A stretch of DNA of 64,000 nt from Kiloniella litopenaei (GCF_000982415.1 NZ_LANI01000001.1:1-64000), one strand, 5' to 3'; shown: positions 51,947 to 61,784, numbered from the stretch's first letter. Notes: a model not told the origin generated them from the letters alone. Numbers and translations: made by a program.

Positions 51947-52636
51947 ATGAAGAAATTCAGCGCGGGATTACAGGAACTCACCATTCTCGAAACCGGGAAA
52001 ATTCGTGTCACTCGCTATTCTGAATTTCTTCTTCTCTATCTGGAAAACCTGGCCTTTTCACAACAACGCATTTGCGATTTTGGCTGTGGCACCGGGGTGC
52101 TTGGCATCTATGCTGCAAAACGCGGGGCGCACTCTGTTACCGGATTTGATATTGATCCCGATGCGATCACTTTAAGCAAAGAAAACATAAGCTTAAATGA
52201 TTTTTCTAATTTCCAACCTTATCTGATTAAGGATCACGTTAATCGTGAAAGCTATGACTTTATTATCTCTAACCCCGCGTCTTTGCCAACCGTAAAAGCA
52301 TCGGGGAAAGAGTTTTTCAGCGGCGGGGTCTATGGCATTGATATGATCCGTGATCTTTTTGATTTTAGCGCCCGGCACCTCGAAAAAGACGGACGCATAT
52401 TCTTTCTGCAAACCAGCCTGTCGTCGATCAACAAAGCCGCAAACTACGCCCACAACAAAGGCTTCAACTATAAAATTATCGGGGTCTTTCAGACCGAAAT
52501 CAGAGATCACTATCAGGAATTCTGGCACCGCGTCGAACAAAACCAGCGCACAGGCGATGCCCACTTCGTCGAAATCAACGGCACCCATTCCGAAATCGTG
52601 TATCTGGTAGAGGCAAAGTATCGCGACCAGCTTTAA
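51947..52636 (+). CDS. Class I SAM-dependent methyltransferase (PrmC/RsmC-like)
   Basis: A 229-residue methyltransferase. The SAM motif I is CDFGCGTGVLG near 42-52, the acidic motif II VTGFDIDPDA near 67, and motif IV is DFIISNPAS near 107, a variant of the NPP(Y/F) site of N-methyltransferases acting on glutamine or base amino groups. The typical target-binding N-terminal domain of PrmC is absent, so the substrate is open. A ribosome site GGTGA lies 7 bases before the ATG. It ends convergent with ygiQ over a shared terminator. Confidence 0.8.
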   Translation: MKKFSAGLQELTILETGKIRVTRYSEFLLLYLENLAFSQQRICDFGCGTGVLGIYAAKRGAHSVTGFDIDPDAITLSKENISLNDFSNFQPYLIKDHVNRESYDFIISNPASLPTVKASGKEFFSGGVYGIDMIRDLFDFSARHLEKDGRIFFLQTSLSSINKAANYAHNKGFNYKIIGVFQTEIRDHYQEFWHRVEQNQRTGDAHFVEINGTHSEIVYLVEAKYRDQL

Positions 52637-52640
52637 ACCC

Positions 52641-52680
52641 AAAAGGCCTGGAATGTTATCATCAACATCCCAAACCTTTT
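52641..52680. terminator. Bidirectional terminator between the methyltransferase and ygiQ
   Basis: AAAAGG..TGG.ATGTT pairs with AACAT.CCA..CCTTTT around ATCATC; a stem of about 16 positions with small internal loops, A-run on one side and T-run on the other. Confidence 0.75.
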
Positions 52681-52723
52681 CTCTTTCTGAACTTAAACAG
52701 ACAGTCTTTTATGTCACTTCGGC

Positions 52724-55045
52724 TTAAGTCCGCGTTCTTCGCCTTTGTCCCGTTGGCTTACGGCGTGCAGGTTTTCCCCCCGGCTTTGCTTTGCCATGTG
52801 CGGTGGCACCGCGGGCTGGCCCGTCTGTATTCCCGGAAGCTGACGGCCCCTTGTCGTGAGCACGGCGGCGTCCCTGTCCAGCGTGGGTTGTAAAAAAAGG
52901 TTTGCCGCCTTTACTGCCGTCTTTCTTTTTTGCGTAGCCTCTGGCACCCGGCTTGTTATCGCCTGTGCCGATCGGCTGATGCGCAGGAACCAGATGTTTT
53001 TTGCCCGGACCAATAAGGTCGGCACGCCCCAGATTTCTAAGCGCTTCACGCAAAATCGGCCAATTATCAGGATCGTGATAGCGCAAGAAAGCCTTGTGCA
53101 AGCGACGCTGTTTCATACCCTTTGCCGTTTGTACAATTTCACCACTACTACGACGGATCGGGCGTAAGGGATTACGCTCGCTGTGGTACATGGCCGTTGA
53201 AAGTGCCATCGGCGACGGGATAAAGTTCTGAACCTGATCCGCCCGGAAGCCATTTTGCTTTAGCCAGATCGCGAGGTTCATCATGTCTTCGTCTTCACAG
53301 CCGGGATGTGCCGCGATAAAATAAGGGATAAGGTATAGTTCTTTCCCCGCTTTTTTCGCCGCTGCATCAAACATGGACTTGAAGCGATCATAGGTGCCAA
53401 TGCCCGGCTTCATCATCTTGGACAATGCACGTTCTTCGGTATGCTCTGGCGCAATCTTCAAATAGCCGCCGACATGATGGGTCACCAGTTCCTTGATATA
53501 GGTTGGGCTTTTAACCGCAATGTCATAACGAAGACCGGACTGAATAGAGATCTTTTTGATACCCTTGATATCACGGGCCTTGCGATAAAGCTGGATCAGG
53601 CTTTCATGACTGGTGTCCAGATTTTTACAGATATCAGGATAGACACAGGACAGACGACGACAAACCTTTTGGATTTTGTCATCCTTACAGGCCATGCGAT
53701 ACATATTGGCGGTCGGACCACCCATATCGGTAATCTGCCCGGTAAAGCCATCAACCTTGTCGCGAATGTCTTCGATTTCTTTTAGAATTGATTCTTCGGA
53801 ACGGCTTTGAATGACACGGCCTTCGTGTTCGGTAATGGAACAGAAAGAACAGCCGCCAAAACATCCGCGCATGATATTCACGGAAAAACGGATCATATCC
53901 CACGCAGCCAGCTTGGCATCGCCATAAACCGGATGCGGTGCACGGGCATAGGTCAGATCAAACACACCATCCATTTCCGGTGTGGTCAGCGGGATCGGCG
54001 GCTGGTTAATCCAGATATCGCGATCACCATGCTTTTGCACCATAACACGGGCATTCCCAGCGTTACTTTCCAGATGCACAACCCGCGATGCCTGGGCATA
54101 GAGAGCCTTGTCCGCAATCACCTCTTCATAGGACGGCAGGCGCACAGCGGTTTTATCTTTGTCGGCGGCTCTTAGTTTTTTACGGGCCTCGGCACGATCG
54201 GGAATGTGATGAAGGTCATTGTCGTCATCAATGTCCGTCATATCGGCAACGGTCCAGCCCTCGGGGATTTCCTTGCGCACAATCACCGTGCCACGGATAT
54301 CATCAATATCCTTTGGGGCTTCCCCTGCGGCAACACGGTGGGTCAGATCAACAATCGCGCGCTCTGCATTTCCATAAAGCAGAATGTCCGCCTTACTATC
54401 AATCAAGACGGAACGGCGCACCTTGTCCGACCAATAGTCATAATGAGCCGTACGGCGCAGGGATGCCTCGATACCGCCGATGACAATCGGCACGTCTTTA
54501 TAAGCTTCGCGGCAACGTTGTGAATAGACAATGACCGAACGGTCCGGGCGTTTGCCCCCCTCGTCGTTTGGTGTGTAACTGTCATTGTGACGAACCCGAC
54601 GATCAGCCGTATAGCGGTTGATCATTGAGTCCATGTTACCGCCGGTTACACCGTAATAGAGGTTTGGTTTGCCCAGCGCCTTGAAAGCTTCTGCATTTTC
54701 CCATTCAGGTTGGGCAATGATGCCAACGCGAAAGCCCTGCGCCTCGAGTAATCGCCCCATAATAGCCATGCCGAAGCTGGGGTGATCCACATAAGCATCT
54801 CCCGTGACAATAATAACGTCACAACTGTCCCAGCCCAGCAGATCCATTTCTTCCCGGGACATGGGAAGGAACGGTGCAATGCCAAAACGCTGTGCCCAGT
54901 ATTTACGATAGGAAAAGATGTTCTTGGCTTCGCTGCCAGCTTCTTTTTCCCCTTTTTTGCGGACCTCATTTTTCAAAGCGCTTTGGGGAACATTGCTGGC
55001 TGCGTTTCCGGCAATGTTTTTGGCAATACTACAGGCTTGGGACAT
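52724..55045 (-). CDS. ygiQ: YgiQ family radical SAM protein
   Basis: A 773-residue radical SAM protein. It opens after about 45 residues with the YgiQ N-terminal domain ([34 protein letters not shown]), has the cluster-binding CFGGCSFCS near 400 (CxxxCxxC) and the family C-terminal domain, then ends in some 90 residues of Gly/Lys/Arg-rich low complexity that are probably disordered. YgiQ proteins are widespread UPF0313 radical SAM enzymes whose reaction is still unknown. Alone in its unit. Confidence 0.92.
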   Translation of the reverse strand: MSQACSIAKNIAGNAASNVPQSALKNEVRKKGEKEAGSEAKNIFSYRKYWAQRFGIAPFLPMSREEMDLLGWDSCDVIIVTGDAYVDHPSFGMAIMGRLLEAQGFRVGIIAQPEWENAEAFKALGKPNLYYGVTGGNMDSMINRYTADRRVRHNDSYTPNDEGGKRPDRSVIVYSQRCREAYKDVPIVIGGIEASLRRTAHYDYWSDKVRRSVLIDSKADILLYGNAERAIVDLTHRVAAGEAPKDIDDIRGTVIVRKEIPEGWTVADMTDIDDDNDLHHIPDRAEARKKLRAADKDKTAVRLPSYEEVIADKALYAQASRVVHLESNAGNARVMVQKHGDRDIWINQPPIPLTTPEMDGVFDLTYARAPHPVYGDAKLAAWDMIRFSVNIMRGCFGGCSFCSITEHEGRVIQSRSEESILKEIEDIRDKVDGFTGQITDMGGPTANMYRMACKDDKIQKVCRRLSCVYPDICKNLDTSHESLIQLYRKARDIKGIKKISIQSGLRYDIAVKSPTYIKELVTHHVGGYLKIAPEHTEERALSKMMKPGIGTYDRFKSMFDAAAKKAGKELYLIPYFIAAHPGCEDEDMMNLAIWLKQNGFRADQVQNFIPSPMALSTAMYHSERNPLRPIRRSSGEIVQTAKGMKQRRLHKAFLRYHDPDNWPILREALRNLGRADLIGPGKKHLVPAHQPIGTGDNKPGARGYAKKKDGSKGGKPFFTTHAGQGRRRAHDKGPSASGNTDGPARGATAHGKAKPGGKPARRKPTGQRRRTRT

Positions 55046-55558
55046 TACTTTGCCTTCGCTAATTTCTCTCTGACGATCAATCGCGGTCTTTGCCGCATGG
55101 CTACTATAGCATGATCTTTTGCATTCATGATCATGACCCGGCCAAAATCTGTTGCCCCCTTTTAACTACTTGAGCGATTAGGTCAAGTATTCCTGTTTAT
55201 TTTCCCCCGCAGAGCAGCCATCTGTTTTGGGAAGATCTGGAAACTAAAATGCTGATATTATTGACACATTAAAGTTATGACTATAAGTAATTCGCACCTA
55301 GACCAAGTACAGAGCACAAAATTCACAAAGATTTCCCCCTGTTTTATTTGACCAAGTGATAAAATAAATTTAGCATTTGGTGCACAGTTAAAAGAGGCGG
55401 AACAATCTGTCCTGACTGTAGAAGTAAAGAGCTCTGTACAAGTCGATTAACAGGAACCACAGTTCCTGAAAGCAAATAAACAACGACTAACGGTGAGATA
55501 CCGATCTTGTATTTGGGCGCTTTCAGAGCTGTTTTACATCTATCCAGGGAGGGATTAC
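55046..55558. promoter_or_regulatory. Divergent regulatory gap before the second BMP transporter operon
   Basis: No gene is visible in these 513 bases. It holds ACTTGA-N9-TCAAGT near 55169, a promoter candidate TTGACA (55261-55266) with TATAAG (55282-55287, 15-base spacer), a RutR-like imperfect palindrome (55347-55364), and a perfect 7-bp hairpin CAGGAAC/GTTCCTG (55451-55468). Confidence 0.55.
55347..55364. promoter_or_regulatory. Imperfect RutR-like site upstream of the cytosine/nucleoside operon
   Basis: TTTGACCA-AG-TGATAAAA: the left half is the RutR half-site and the right half is the half-site of the palindrome at 18107-18122. It lies just after the promoter candidate, where a repressor would act. 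Confidence 0.4.
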
Positions 55559-56563
55559 ATGACAGGTTTATCCAGAAGAACCGTTCTTGCGCTTGCTGCC
55601 GCAGGTTTGGCCAGTGCAACCCTTGGCGCAACGGGCGCTTTTGCAAAAACCATCAAGGTCGCGGGTATCTATACGCAGCCTATTCAACAAAAGTGGGATG
55701 CACGCCTTCACGAAGCCTTGGTTGCCGCACAGGAAGCGGGTGAAATCGAATATGTCTATTCCGAAAAAGTGGCCAATACCGACTATGTTCGTGTGCTAAG
55801 GGAATATTCTGAAAGCAAGGTTGATCTGATTGTCGGGGAAGCCTTTGGTATCAGCCGTGAAGCCCGCAAAGTCGCAGACGATTACAAAGATGTTGCCTAT
55901 TTGATGGGGGACCCCTTCAAGCCCCATGGCGATAACTTCTCGGTTTTTGATAACTATATTCACGAACCCTGTTACCTCATGGGTATTCTGGCCGGAAGCA
56001 TGAGTAAATCAGGCAAGATCGGCATGGTCGGGGGATACCCGATTGGTGAAGTCAATCGCCTGTTCCATGCCTTTATGGCTGGTGCACGATCCGTTAACCC
56101 GGACGCACAGTTCAAGGTGAACTTCATCGGTTCCTGGTATGACCCACCAAAAGCAAAAGAAGCTGCTTTCGCCCAGATCGAAGCAGGTGTTGATGTTCTC
56201 TATGCAGAACGCGCAGGTGTTGTTGATGCGGCACGCGACAAAGGTATTATTGCCTTTGGTAACGTGAATGACATGAACAAGGAAGAAAATGGCAAGGACG
56301 TTGTTGTGACATCTGCCCTTTGGCATATGGAATCAGCAATCGGCCATGCCATTAGCCTAGTCAAAGCAGGTACCTATTCTGCCGAGGATTATAAAGAATG
56401 GACCATGATGCAAAAAGGGGGTGCTTCTCTGGCCCCTTATTATGAGTTCGAAGATAAAATTCCAGCAGATGCAAAGGCTAAGGTCGAACAAGTAAAAGCA
56501 GATATCCTCTCGGGTAAATTTGTTGTTGAGATCAACGACGAAGAGCCCAAATCGACTTACTAG
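55559..56563 (+). CDS. BMP-family nucleoside-binding protein (system 2), Tat-type signal
   Basis: A 334-residue periplasmic binding protein. The signal region has a twin-arginine motif (LSRRTVLALAAAGLA) suggesting export in folded form, followed by the cleavage site GAFAKT. The mature N-terminus IKVAGIYTQPIQQKWDARLHEAL and the EFGNVNDMN-type segment are of the BMP/Med family, in a branch distinct from system 1. I start at ATG 55559 behind GGGAGGG, not at an upstream in-frame ATG. A strong terminator or attenuator follows it. The operon ends in cytosine deaminase, so a pyrimidine nucleoside or base may be the ligand. Confidence 0.88.
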   Translation: MTGLSRRTVLALAAAGLASATLGATGAFAKTIKVAGIYTQPIQQKWDARLHEALVAAQEAGEIEYVYSEKVANTDYVRVLREYSESKVDLIVGEAFGISREARKVADDYKDVAYLMGDPFKPHGDNFSVFDNYIHEPCYLMGILAGSMSKSGKIGMVGGYPIGEVNRLFHAFMAGARSVNPDAQFKVNFIGSWYDPPKAKEAAFAQIEAGVDVLYAERAGVVDAARDKGIIAFGNVNDMNKEENGKDVVVTSALWHMESAIGHAISLVKAGTYSAEDYKEWTMMQKGGASLAPYYEFEDKIPADAKAKVEQVKADILSGKFVVEINDEEPKSTY

Positions 56564-56572
56564 CCGCCTTCC

Positions 56573-56629
56573 ATCCCCGGTCTTGTTCTTTCCTCTAACT
56601 GTTATTAGAGGGAGACCGGGGATTTTTTT
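56573..56629 (+). terminator. Terminator/attenuator after the system 2 binding-protein gene
   Basis: A long stem: ATCCCCGGTCT / AGACCGGGGAT outside, CCTCTAA / TTAGAGG inside, followed by seven T residues. It lies between the binding-protein and ATPase genes of one transporter, so partial read-through would give the usual excess of binding protein. Confidence 0.9.
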
Positions 56630-56647
56630 GGAGGGAGAATTGCTGAA

Positions 56648-56671
56648 TGCCCTGTAAAATGCCTTGTAAAA
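56648..56671 (+). repeat. 12-bp tandem repeat
   Basis: TGCCCTGTAAAA is followed directly by TGCCTTGTAAAA (11 of 12 identical) in the space before the ATPase gene. Meaning unknown; a regulator site or a slippage product. Confidence 0.5.
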
Positions 56672-56829
56672 CGCGTGCGGTAGCATCAAACGCATAAAGG
56701 CGAACCAAAAAAGATGTAACGGCTATTGATACTTAAGCTATATTTAAGTAATCACTCACTCGTCATCCAGCTTCTTCTCTGTCCAGCTATTCCAAGACAG
56801 TTCTGTTCTTGCATTTCTTGAGGCATAAC

Positions 56830-58425
56830 ATGGCTTTGCTTGCCTTTCATAACATTACCAAGCGCTTTGGCTCTCTTACCGCCAATGACGATATATCCTT
56901 TTCGCTTGATAAGGGCGAAGTCATTGCCTTGCTCGGCGAGAATGGCGCGGGTAAAACCACCCTGATGAATATTCTCTACGGCCACTATACGGCTGATGAG
57001 GGATACATCGAAGTTGAGGGACAGAAACTTCCCGCCGGACAGACCGATGCCGCGATCAATGCCGGAATTGGTATGGTTCACCAGCACTTTACCCTGGCTG
57101 AAAACCTGACTGTCCTGGAAAACATCATGCTGGGGACTGAAAGTCTGTGGTCTTTGGGGCAAAAACGCGCCCCCGCCAAAGCAAAGCTGGCGCAGATGTC
57201 CAAAGATTATGGTTTAAAAGTTGACCCGGATGCCCGTGTTGCCGATCTATCGGTCGGTGAAAGACAACGGGTGGAAATCCTGAAAGCCCTCTATCGCGAC
57301 GCCCGGGTTCTGATACTGGATGAACCCACAGCCGTCTTGACACCACAGGAAGCCGACAGCCTGTTCAAAACCTTGAAAAGTCTGACCAAGGAAGGCTTTG
57401 CTATTATCTTTATCTCTCACAAGCTCCACGAAATTCTAGCCATCAGCACACGGGTAGAGGTACTCCGTCGGGGAAAGATTGTTGGCAGTATTGAAACAGA
57501 AAAAGCCGATAGAAAACTATTGGCGGAAATGATGGTTGGCCGCACCGTTGAACGCCCGGTTCTGGAACAGATGACAATTGGAAAGCCTGTTGTCGAACTT
57601 GATGATGTCAGCATCGAAGACAACAGCAAAGATGCCAGCGGCGTTCCAAAGCTCAATCAAGTCAATCTTACCGTCCATCAACATGAAATAGTTGGAATAG
57701 CGGGTGTTGCCGGAAATGGCCAGTCAACCCTCGCCGATCTGCTTTCCGGTCTGGAAAAGCCCGATGCAGGTACCTTTACCTTGCTTGGCAAAGAAGTCAC
57801 CAGCGCCTCACCCGCCGATATCGTGCACCGGGGTGTTGGGCGTATTCCCGAAGACCGCCACAGTTCCGGCGTTGTCGGGGACATGATGCTTTGGGAAAAC
57901 CTGATCAGCGAAGACTTGCGACACGCCCCCGTTTCCAAAGCAGGCGTTTTAATAGATCGCAAAGCCTGCCTTGAACGTGCCAACAAATTGATTGATGCTT
58001 TTGACATCAGATGCGAAGGCCCCGAAGCCGAGACAAAACTGCTTTCCGGCGGCAATATGCAGAAACTGATCCTTGCCCGCGCCCTTTCCCCAAAGCCTGA
58101 CTTTATCCTCGCCAATCAGCCTGTGCGTGGCCTGGACGAAGGGGCCATTGCCTATGTCCATGAACAGCTTCTCGCCGCCAGAAAGCGGGGCGCCGCCATT
58201 GTGCTGATATCCGAAGATCTGGATGAACTCTTTGCCCTTTGTGACCGGATCGCGGTGATGTACCACGGCGCCCTGACCCAAAGTTATGATGCAAAAAGCC
58301 TGACCACCGCAGAGGTTGGTTTGATGATGGCCGGAACAAACCATTTAGTACAGGCACCCTCTGACAACTCAATTCATTCAGAAACAACAAATTCAGGGAA
58401 CGAGGAACAACCCCATGCAAATTGA
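56830..58425 (+). CDS. BMP-type nucleoside ABC transporter, double ATP-binding protein (system 2)
   Basis: A 531-residue ATPase with two ABC domains: GENGAGKTTLM near 38 and LSVGERQR near 142 in the first, the degenerate GVAGNGQSTL near 290 and LSGGNMQK near 405 in the second. I start at ATG 56830, six bases after TTGAGG, which trims seven residues from the longest frame. It overlaps the next permease by 11 bases. It is related to but clearly distinct from the ATPase of system 1. Confidence 0.92.
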   Translation: MALLAFHNITKRFGSLTANDDISFSLDKGEVIALLGENGAGKTTLMNILYGHYTADEGYIEVEGQKLPAGQTDAAINAGIGMVHQHFTLAENLTVLENIMLGTESLWSLGQKRAPAKAKLAQMSKDYGLKVDPDARVADLSVGERQRVEILKALYRDARVLILDEPTAVLTPQEADSLFKTLKSLTKEGFAIIFISHKLHEILAISTRVEVLRRGKIVGSIETEKADRKLLAEMMVGRTVERPVLEQMTIGKPVVELDDVSIEDNSKDASGVPKLNQVNLTVHQHEIVGIAGVAGNGQSTLADLLSGLEKPDAGTFTLLGKEVTSASPADIVHRGVGRIPEDRHSSGVVGDMMLWENLISEDLRHAPVSKAGVLIDRKACLERANKLIDAFDIRCEGPEAETKLLSGGNMQKLILARALSPKPDFILANQPVRGLDEGAIAYVHEQLLAARKRGAAIVLISEDLDELFALCDRIAVMYHGALTQSYDAKSLTTAEVGLMMAGTNHLVQAPSDNSIHSETTNSGNEEQPHAN

Positions 58426-59464
58426 ACCTCGGGAACATATCGCCCCCTGGCGCATTGCCCTGGCACCTGTTGCCGCTGTCTTTATTTCTTTGCTCATCGG
58501 CTCTGTTCTGATCCTGTGGGTCGGTGCACCTGTGTTCGAAGCCTATGGCCTGTTGGTCAAAGGGGCTGTGGGGTCCGGCTTTGCCCTGACCGAAACACTC
58601 ACGCGCTCTATTCCGCTGATCTTTACCGGGTTAGCCGCGACCATCGCCTTTCGGGCCAAGTTCTATAACATCGGCGCCGAAGGGCAGCTCTATTGCGGGG
58701 CCTTGGCCGCAACCTTTTTTGGTACAGGTCTGATCACGCTACCCCCGCTGTTGATGATCCCCTTCCTGATGCTGGTCGGGGCCTTGGCGGGTGGCGCCGC
58801 CCTTGCCGTTCCCGTCATGCTCAAAACCCACCTGAAGGTTGACGAGGTCGTGACAACCCTGTTGCTCAATTTTGTGATCCTGTTGTTTGTCGGGTACTTT
58901 CTGGAAGGCCCCTTGAAAGACCCCATGTCCATGGGCTGGCCACAGGCCGAACCCATTATTAACGAAGGACTTTTCCCAAGTCTGGTTGATAAAAGCCGAC
59001 TTCACTTTGGCTTTGTCTTTGCCCTGATCGGCTCTGTCCTCTGCTGGGCCATGATGCGCTTTACCGTATGGGGCTATGAAATCAGGGCCGTCGGCCTAAA
59101 CACATCTGCCGCCAGATTTTCTGGTATCAATGTCAACACCACCGTTATCCGCACAGCGCTGATCAGTGGCGGGCTTGCGGGCATTGCCGGGGTCAGCGAA
59201 GTCGCCGGGTTAAAGGGATACCTTACCCTAGATATTTCCCCCGGCTTTGGCTACACAGGCATTGCCGTTGCCATGCTGGCACAGCTTAATCCCCTCGCCG
59301 TCATTCTCTCGGCGCTGTTTATTTCCATGATCTATGTCGGCGCAGATTCCATGAGCCGGGCGATTAATATACCGACCTATATTGCGGATGTTCTGGTGGG
59401 TCTTTCGGTTCTTTCCATACTTGTCAGCGTGATGCTAACCCGCTACCGCGTGAGGTTCAGATAA
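58415..59464 (+). CDS. BMP-type nucleoside ABC transporter, permease 1 (system 2)
   Basis: A 349-residue BPD_transp_2 membrane protein with GAEGQLYCGALAA near 88 and GLAGIAGVSEVAGLKGYL near 250, the same landmarks as its counterpart in system 1. It overlaps the ATPase gene and is five bases from permease 2. Confidence 0.9.
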   Translation: MQIEPREHIAPWRIALAPVAAVFISLLIGSVLILWVGAPVFEAYGLLVKGAVGSGFALTETLTRSIPLIFTGLAATIAFRAKFYNIGAEGQLYCGALAATFFGTGLITLPPLLMIPFLMLVGALAGGAALAVPVMLKTHLKVDEVVTTLLLNFVILLFVGYFLEGPLKDPMSMGWPQAEPIINEGLFPSLVDKSRLHFGFVFALIGSVLCWAMMRFTVWGYEIRAVGLNTSAARFSGINVNTTVIRTALISGGLAGIAGVSEVAGLKGYLTLDISPGFGYTGIAVAMLAQLNPLAVILSALFISMIYVGADSMSRAINIPTYIADVLVGLSVLSILVSVMLTRYRVRFR

Positions 59465-59468
59465 AGCC

Positions 59469-60416
59469 ATGATGGATATTCTTGAAATACTCGTTTCTGC
59501 TGGCTTCTGGGCCGCGACAATCCGCATTGTAAGTCCCCTTATTCTTGGCACGCTCGGGGAATTGATCTGCGAGCGTGCTGGCGTTCTCAACCTCGGGATC
59601 GAAGGCATTATGACCATGGGCGCCATGTCAGGTTGGATGTGGGTTTACATGGGCGGTGACCTTTGGACGGGCGTTATGTTTGCGGCTTTTCTCGGCCTGA
59701 TGTTCGGCCTGCTCCACAGCATATTCACCGTTTATCTGGGGCTGTCACAACATGTGACCGGGATCGGGATTACGCTCTTTGCCTCTTCGCTTAGCTATTA
59801 CGTCTATCGAATGTTATTGCCCGATGCGACAACGCCCCCGAAAATTGAACCCTTTCAGGTTTATGAGGTTCCTTTTCTGTCTGAAATTCCGGTAATCGGC
59901 GAAGCACTCTTCAGCCAGACACCCCTGACCTATCTCGCCCTGATCCTTGTACCTGTTGTCTGGTATGTGCTTTACAAAACACCACTTGGCCTTGCGGTGC
60001 GTATGGCGGGGGAAAATCCCATGGCCGTCGAAGCACAAGGCATCAATGTTCTCTCTGTTCGTACAGGGGCCGTGATGGTCGGCAGTGCCTTTATGGCCGT
60101 GGGCGGCGCCTTTATTACCATGTCGGCCTTTGATGCTTTCTTCTTTGGCATGATCAACGGGCGTGGCTGGATTTGTATTGCACTGGTGATCTTTGCGTCA
60201 TGGAAACCCGGCAAGGCATTGTTGGGCGCGCTTCTCTTCGCCGGGCTTGATGCGCTACAGGTACGCGCACAGCAAACATCGGGCGCTTTGATCCCCTATC
60301 AGTTCTTCCTGATGATACCCTATATTCTCAGTATCGTTGCCATGGTCATCATGGCCCGCAAAGCCAGCTACCCTAAAGCACTTCTGGTTCCCTTCCGCAG
60401 AGGGGAGCGGACATGA
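59469..60416 (+). CDS. BMP-type nucleoside ABC transporter, permease 2 (system 2)
   Basis: A 315-residue BPD_transp_2 permease with ERAGVLNLGIEGIMTMG near 36 and GRGWICIALVIFASWKPG near 235. Its stop codon overlaps (ATGA) a 28-codon open frame that leads into codA. Confidence 0.9.
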   Translation: MMDILEILVSAGFWAATIRIVSPLILGTLGELICERAGVLNLGIEGIMTMGAMSGWMWVYMGGDLWTGVMFAAFLGLMFGLLHSIFTVYLGLSQHVTGIGITLFASSLSYYVYRMLLPDATTPPKIEPFQVYEVPFLSEIPVIGEALFSQTPLTYLALILVPVVWYVLYKTPLGLAVRMAGENPMAVEAQGINVLSVRTGAVMVGSAFMAVGGAFITMSAFDAFFFGMINGRGWICIALVIFASWKPGKALLGALLFAGLDALQVRAQQTSGALIPYQFFLMIPYILSIVAMVIMARKASYPKALLVPFRRGERT

Positions 60417-60499
60417 TACGCACGCACAGAATTTCGGCACCAGACCACGACCAACGAATTTGGCAAAAGTACCTAACGAACGGATATGCCCATGCTTGA
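60413..60499 (+). CDS. Small open frame (28 codons) linking permease 2 and codA
   Basis: ATG at 60413 overlaps the permease stop (ATGA) and has a strong AGGGGAG five to six bases upstream; the frame ends at TGA 60497-60499, inside the first codons of codA in another frame. codA itself has no good ribosome site. The peptide (MIRTHRISAPDHDQRIWQKY...) matches nothing I know. The layout is that of a coupling or leader peptide that brings ribosomes to codA; a remnant of a former gene end is the alternative. Confidence 0.4.
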   Translation: MIRTHRISAPDHDQRIWQKYLTNGYAHA

Positions 60500-61784
60500 T
60501 CTCATCATCAAAAACGCCCGGCTTGCTGATAGCACAGATGCTAAAAACAGTGTTGATATCGCCGTTCAAGATGACCGTATTGTCGAGATCAGACCGAATA
60601 TTACGAACGGCATCGTCGAGGGGCAGACAGAGGTCATTGACGCCGGGGGACATCTGGTCACCGCCCCCTTTATCGATCCGCACTTCCATCTTGATTCCAC
60701 CCTCAGCCTCGGGCAGCCCAGACTGAACGAAAGCGGGACACTGCTGGAAGGCATTCAGCTTTGGGGGGAACTGAAACCACACCTGACCCACGAGGCGATC
60801 AAGCAACGCGTTCACGCCCTCGCCCGCTGGTCTATCGCCCGTGGCACCTTAGCGATACGCAGCCATGTGGACACTAGTGACGACCGTCTGCTTGCTGTTG
60901 GCGCACTATTGGAAGCCAAAAAAGAACTCGCCCCGTGGATTGATATTCAGTTGGTTGCCTTTCCACAGGACGGATATTTCCGTTATGAAAAAGCGGCAGA
61001 GAACCTGAAGCGTGCCCTGGATATGGGCGTTGATGTTGTTGGCGGCATTCCCCATTTCGAGCGCACCATGGACGATGGCGCACGTTCCGTAAAAGCACTT
61101 TGTGAAATTGCGACCGACCGTGGCTTGCTGGTGGATATGCACTGCGATGAGACCGACGACCCCATGTCCCGCCATATCGAAACCCTTGCCAGCGAGACGG
61201 TGCGTCTGGGCCTACAGGGACGTGTTGCCGGATCACACCTGACTTCCATGCACTCCATGGATAACTACTACGTCAGCAAGCTCCTGCCCCTGATCAAGGA
61301 AGCAGGTATTACCGCAATCCCCAACCCGCTGATCAACATAACCCTGCAAGGCCGCCACGATACCTACCCGAAACGACGCGGCATGACACGGGTCAAGGAA
61401 ATGACCGCCATGGGCATTAACGTCGCTCTTGGCCACGACTGTGTGATGGACCCGTGGTACAGCTTTGGCAGCCACGACATGCTCGACGTCGCCCACATGG
61501 CAACCCATGTCGGTCAAATGACGGGCGTTGCAGAAACCAAAGCCATGTTCAAAGCTGTCACCGATAATTCAGCCAAGGTCATGCATCTGCAAGACTATGG
61601 TATCGCCAAAGGCAACTACGCTGATCTGGTAATCTTGCAAGCACAAGACCCCATCGAAGCCATCCGCCTGCGCCCCGCCCGCCTGTTTGTCATACGCCGC
61701 GGTAAGGTAATTAGCACAACCGCCCCCGTTGAGGCACAGCTTAATCTGGACGGGGACAAGGAAACGGTGAATTTTCTGAGGTGA
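60486..61784 (+). CDS. codA: Cytosine deaminase
   Basis: A 432-residue amidohydrolase turning cytosine into uracil and ammonia (EC 3.5.4.1). It follows E. coli CodA closely: PHFHLDSTLS near 60, VDMHCDETDDPMSRHIE near 215, HLTSMHSMDNYYVSKL near 252, NPLINITLQGRHDTYPKRRG near 285 and GHDCVMDPWYSFGS near 318 with the catalytic aspartate. Uracil then feeds PreTA at the left end of the window. It is the last gene of the second BMP operon, 69 bases after permease 2. Deamination of isoguanine or creatinine-like bases by relatives means the physiological substrate should be kept open. Confidence 0.92.
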   Translation: MPMLDLIIKNARLADSTDAKNSVDIAVQDDRIVEIRPNITNGIVEGQTEVIDAGGHLVTAPFIDPHFHLDSTLSLGQPRLNESGTLLEGIQLWGELKPHLTHEAIKQRVHALARWSIARGTLAIRSHVDTSDDRLLAVGALLEAKKELAPWIDIQLVAFPQDGYFRYEKAAENLKRALDMGVDVVGGIPHFERTMDDGARSVKALCEIATDRGLLVDMHCDETDDPMSRHIETLASETVRLGLQGRVAGSHLTSMHSMDNYYVSKLLPLIKEAGITAIPNPLINITLQGRHDTYPKRRGMTRVKEMTAMGINVALGHDCVMDPWYSFGSHDMLDVAHMATHVGQMTGVAETKAMFKAVTDNSAKVMHLQDYGIAKGNYADLVILQAQDPIEAIRLRPARLFVIRRGKVISTTAPVEAQLNLDGDKETVNFLR

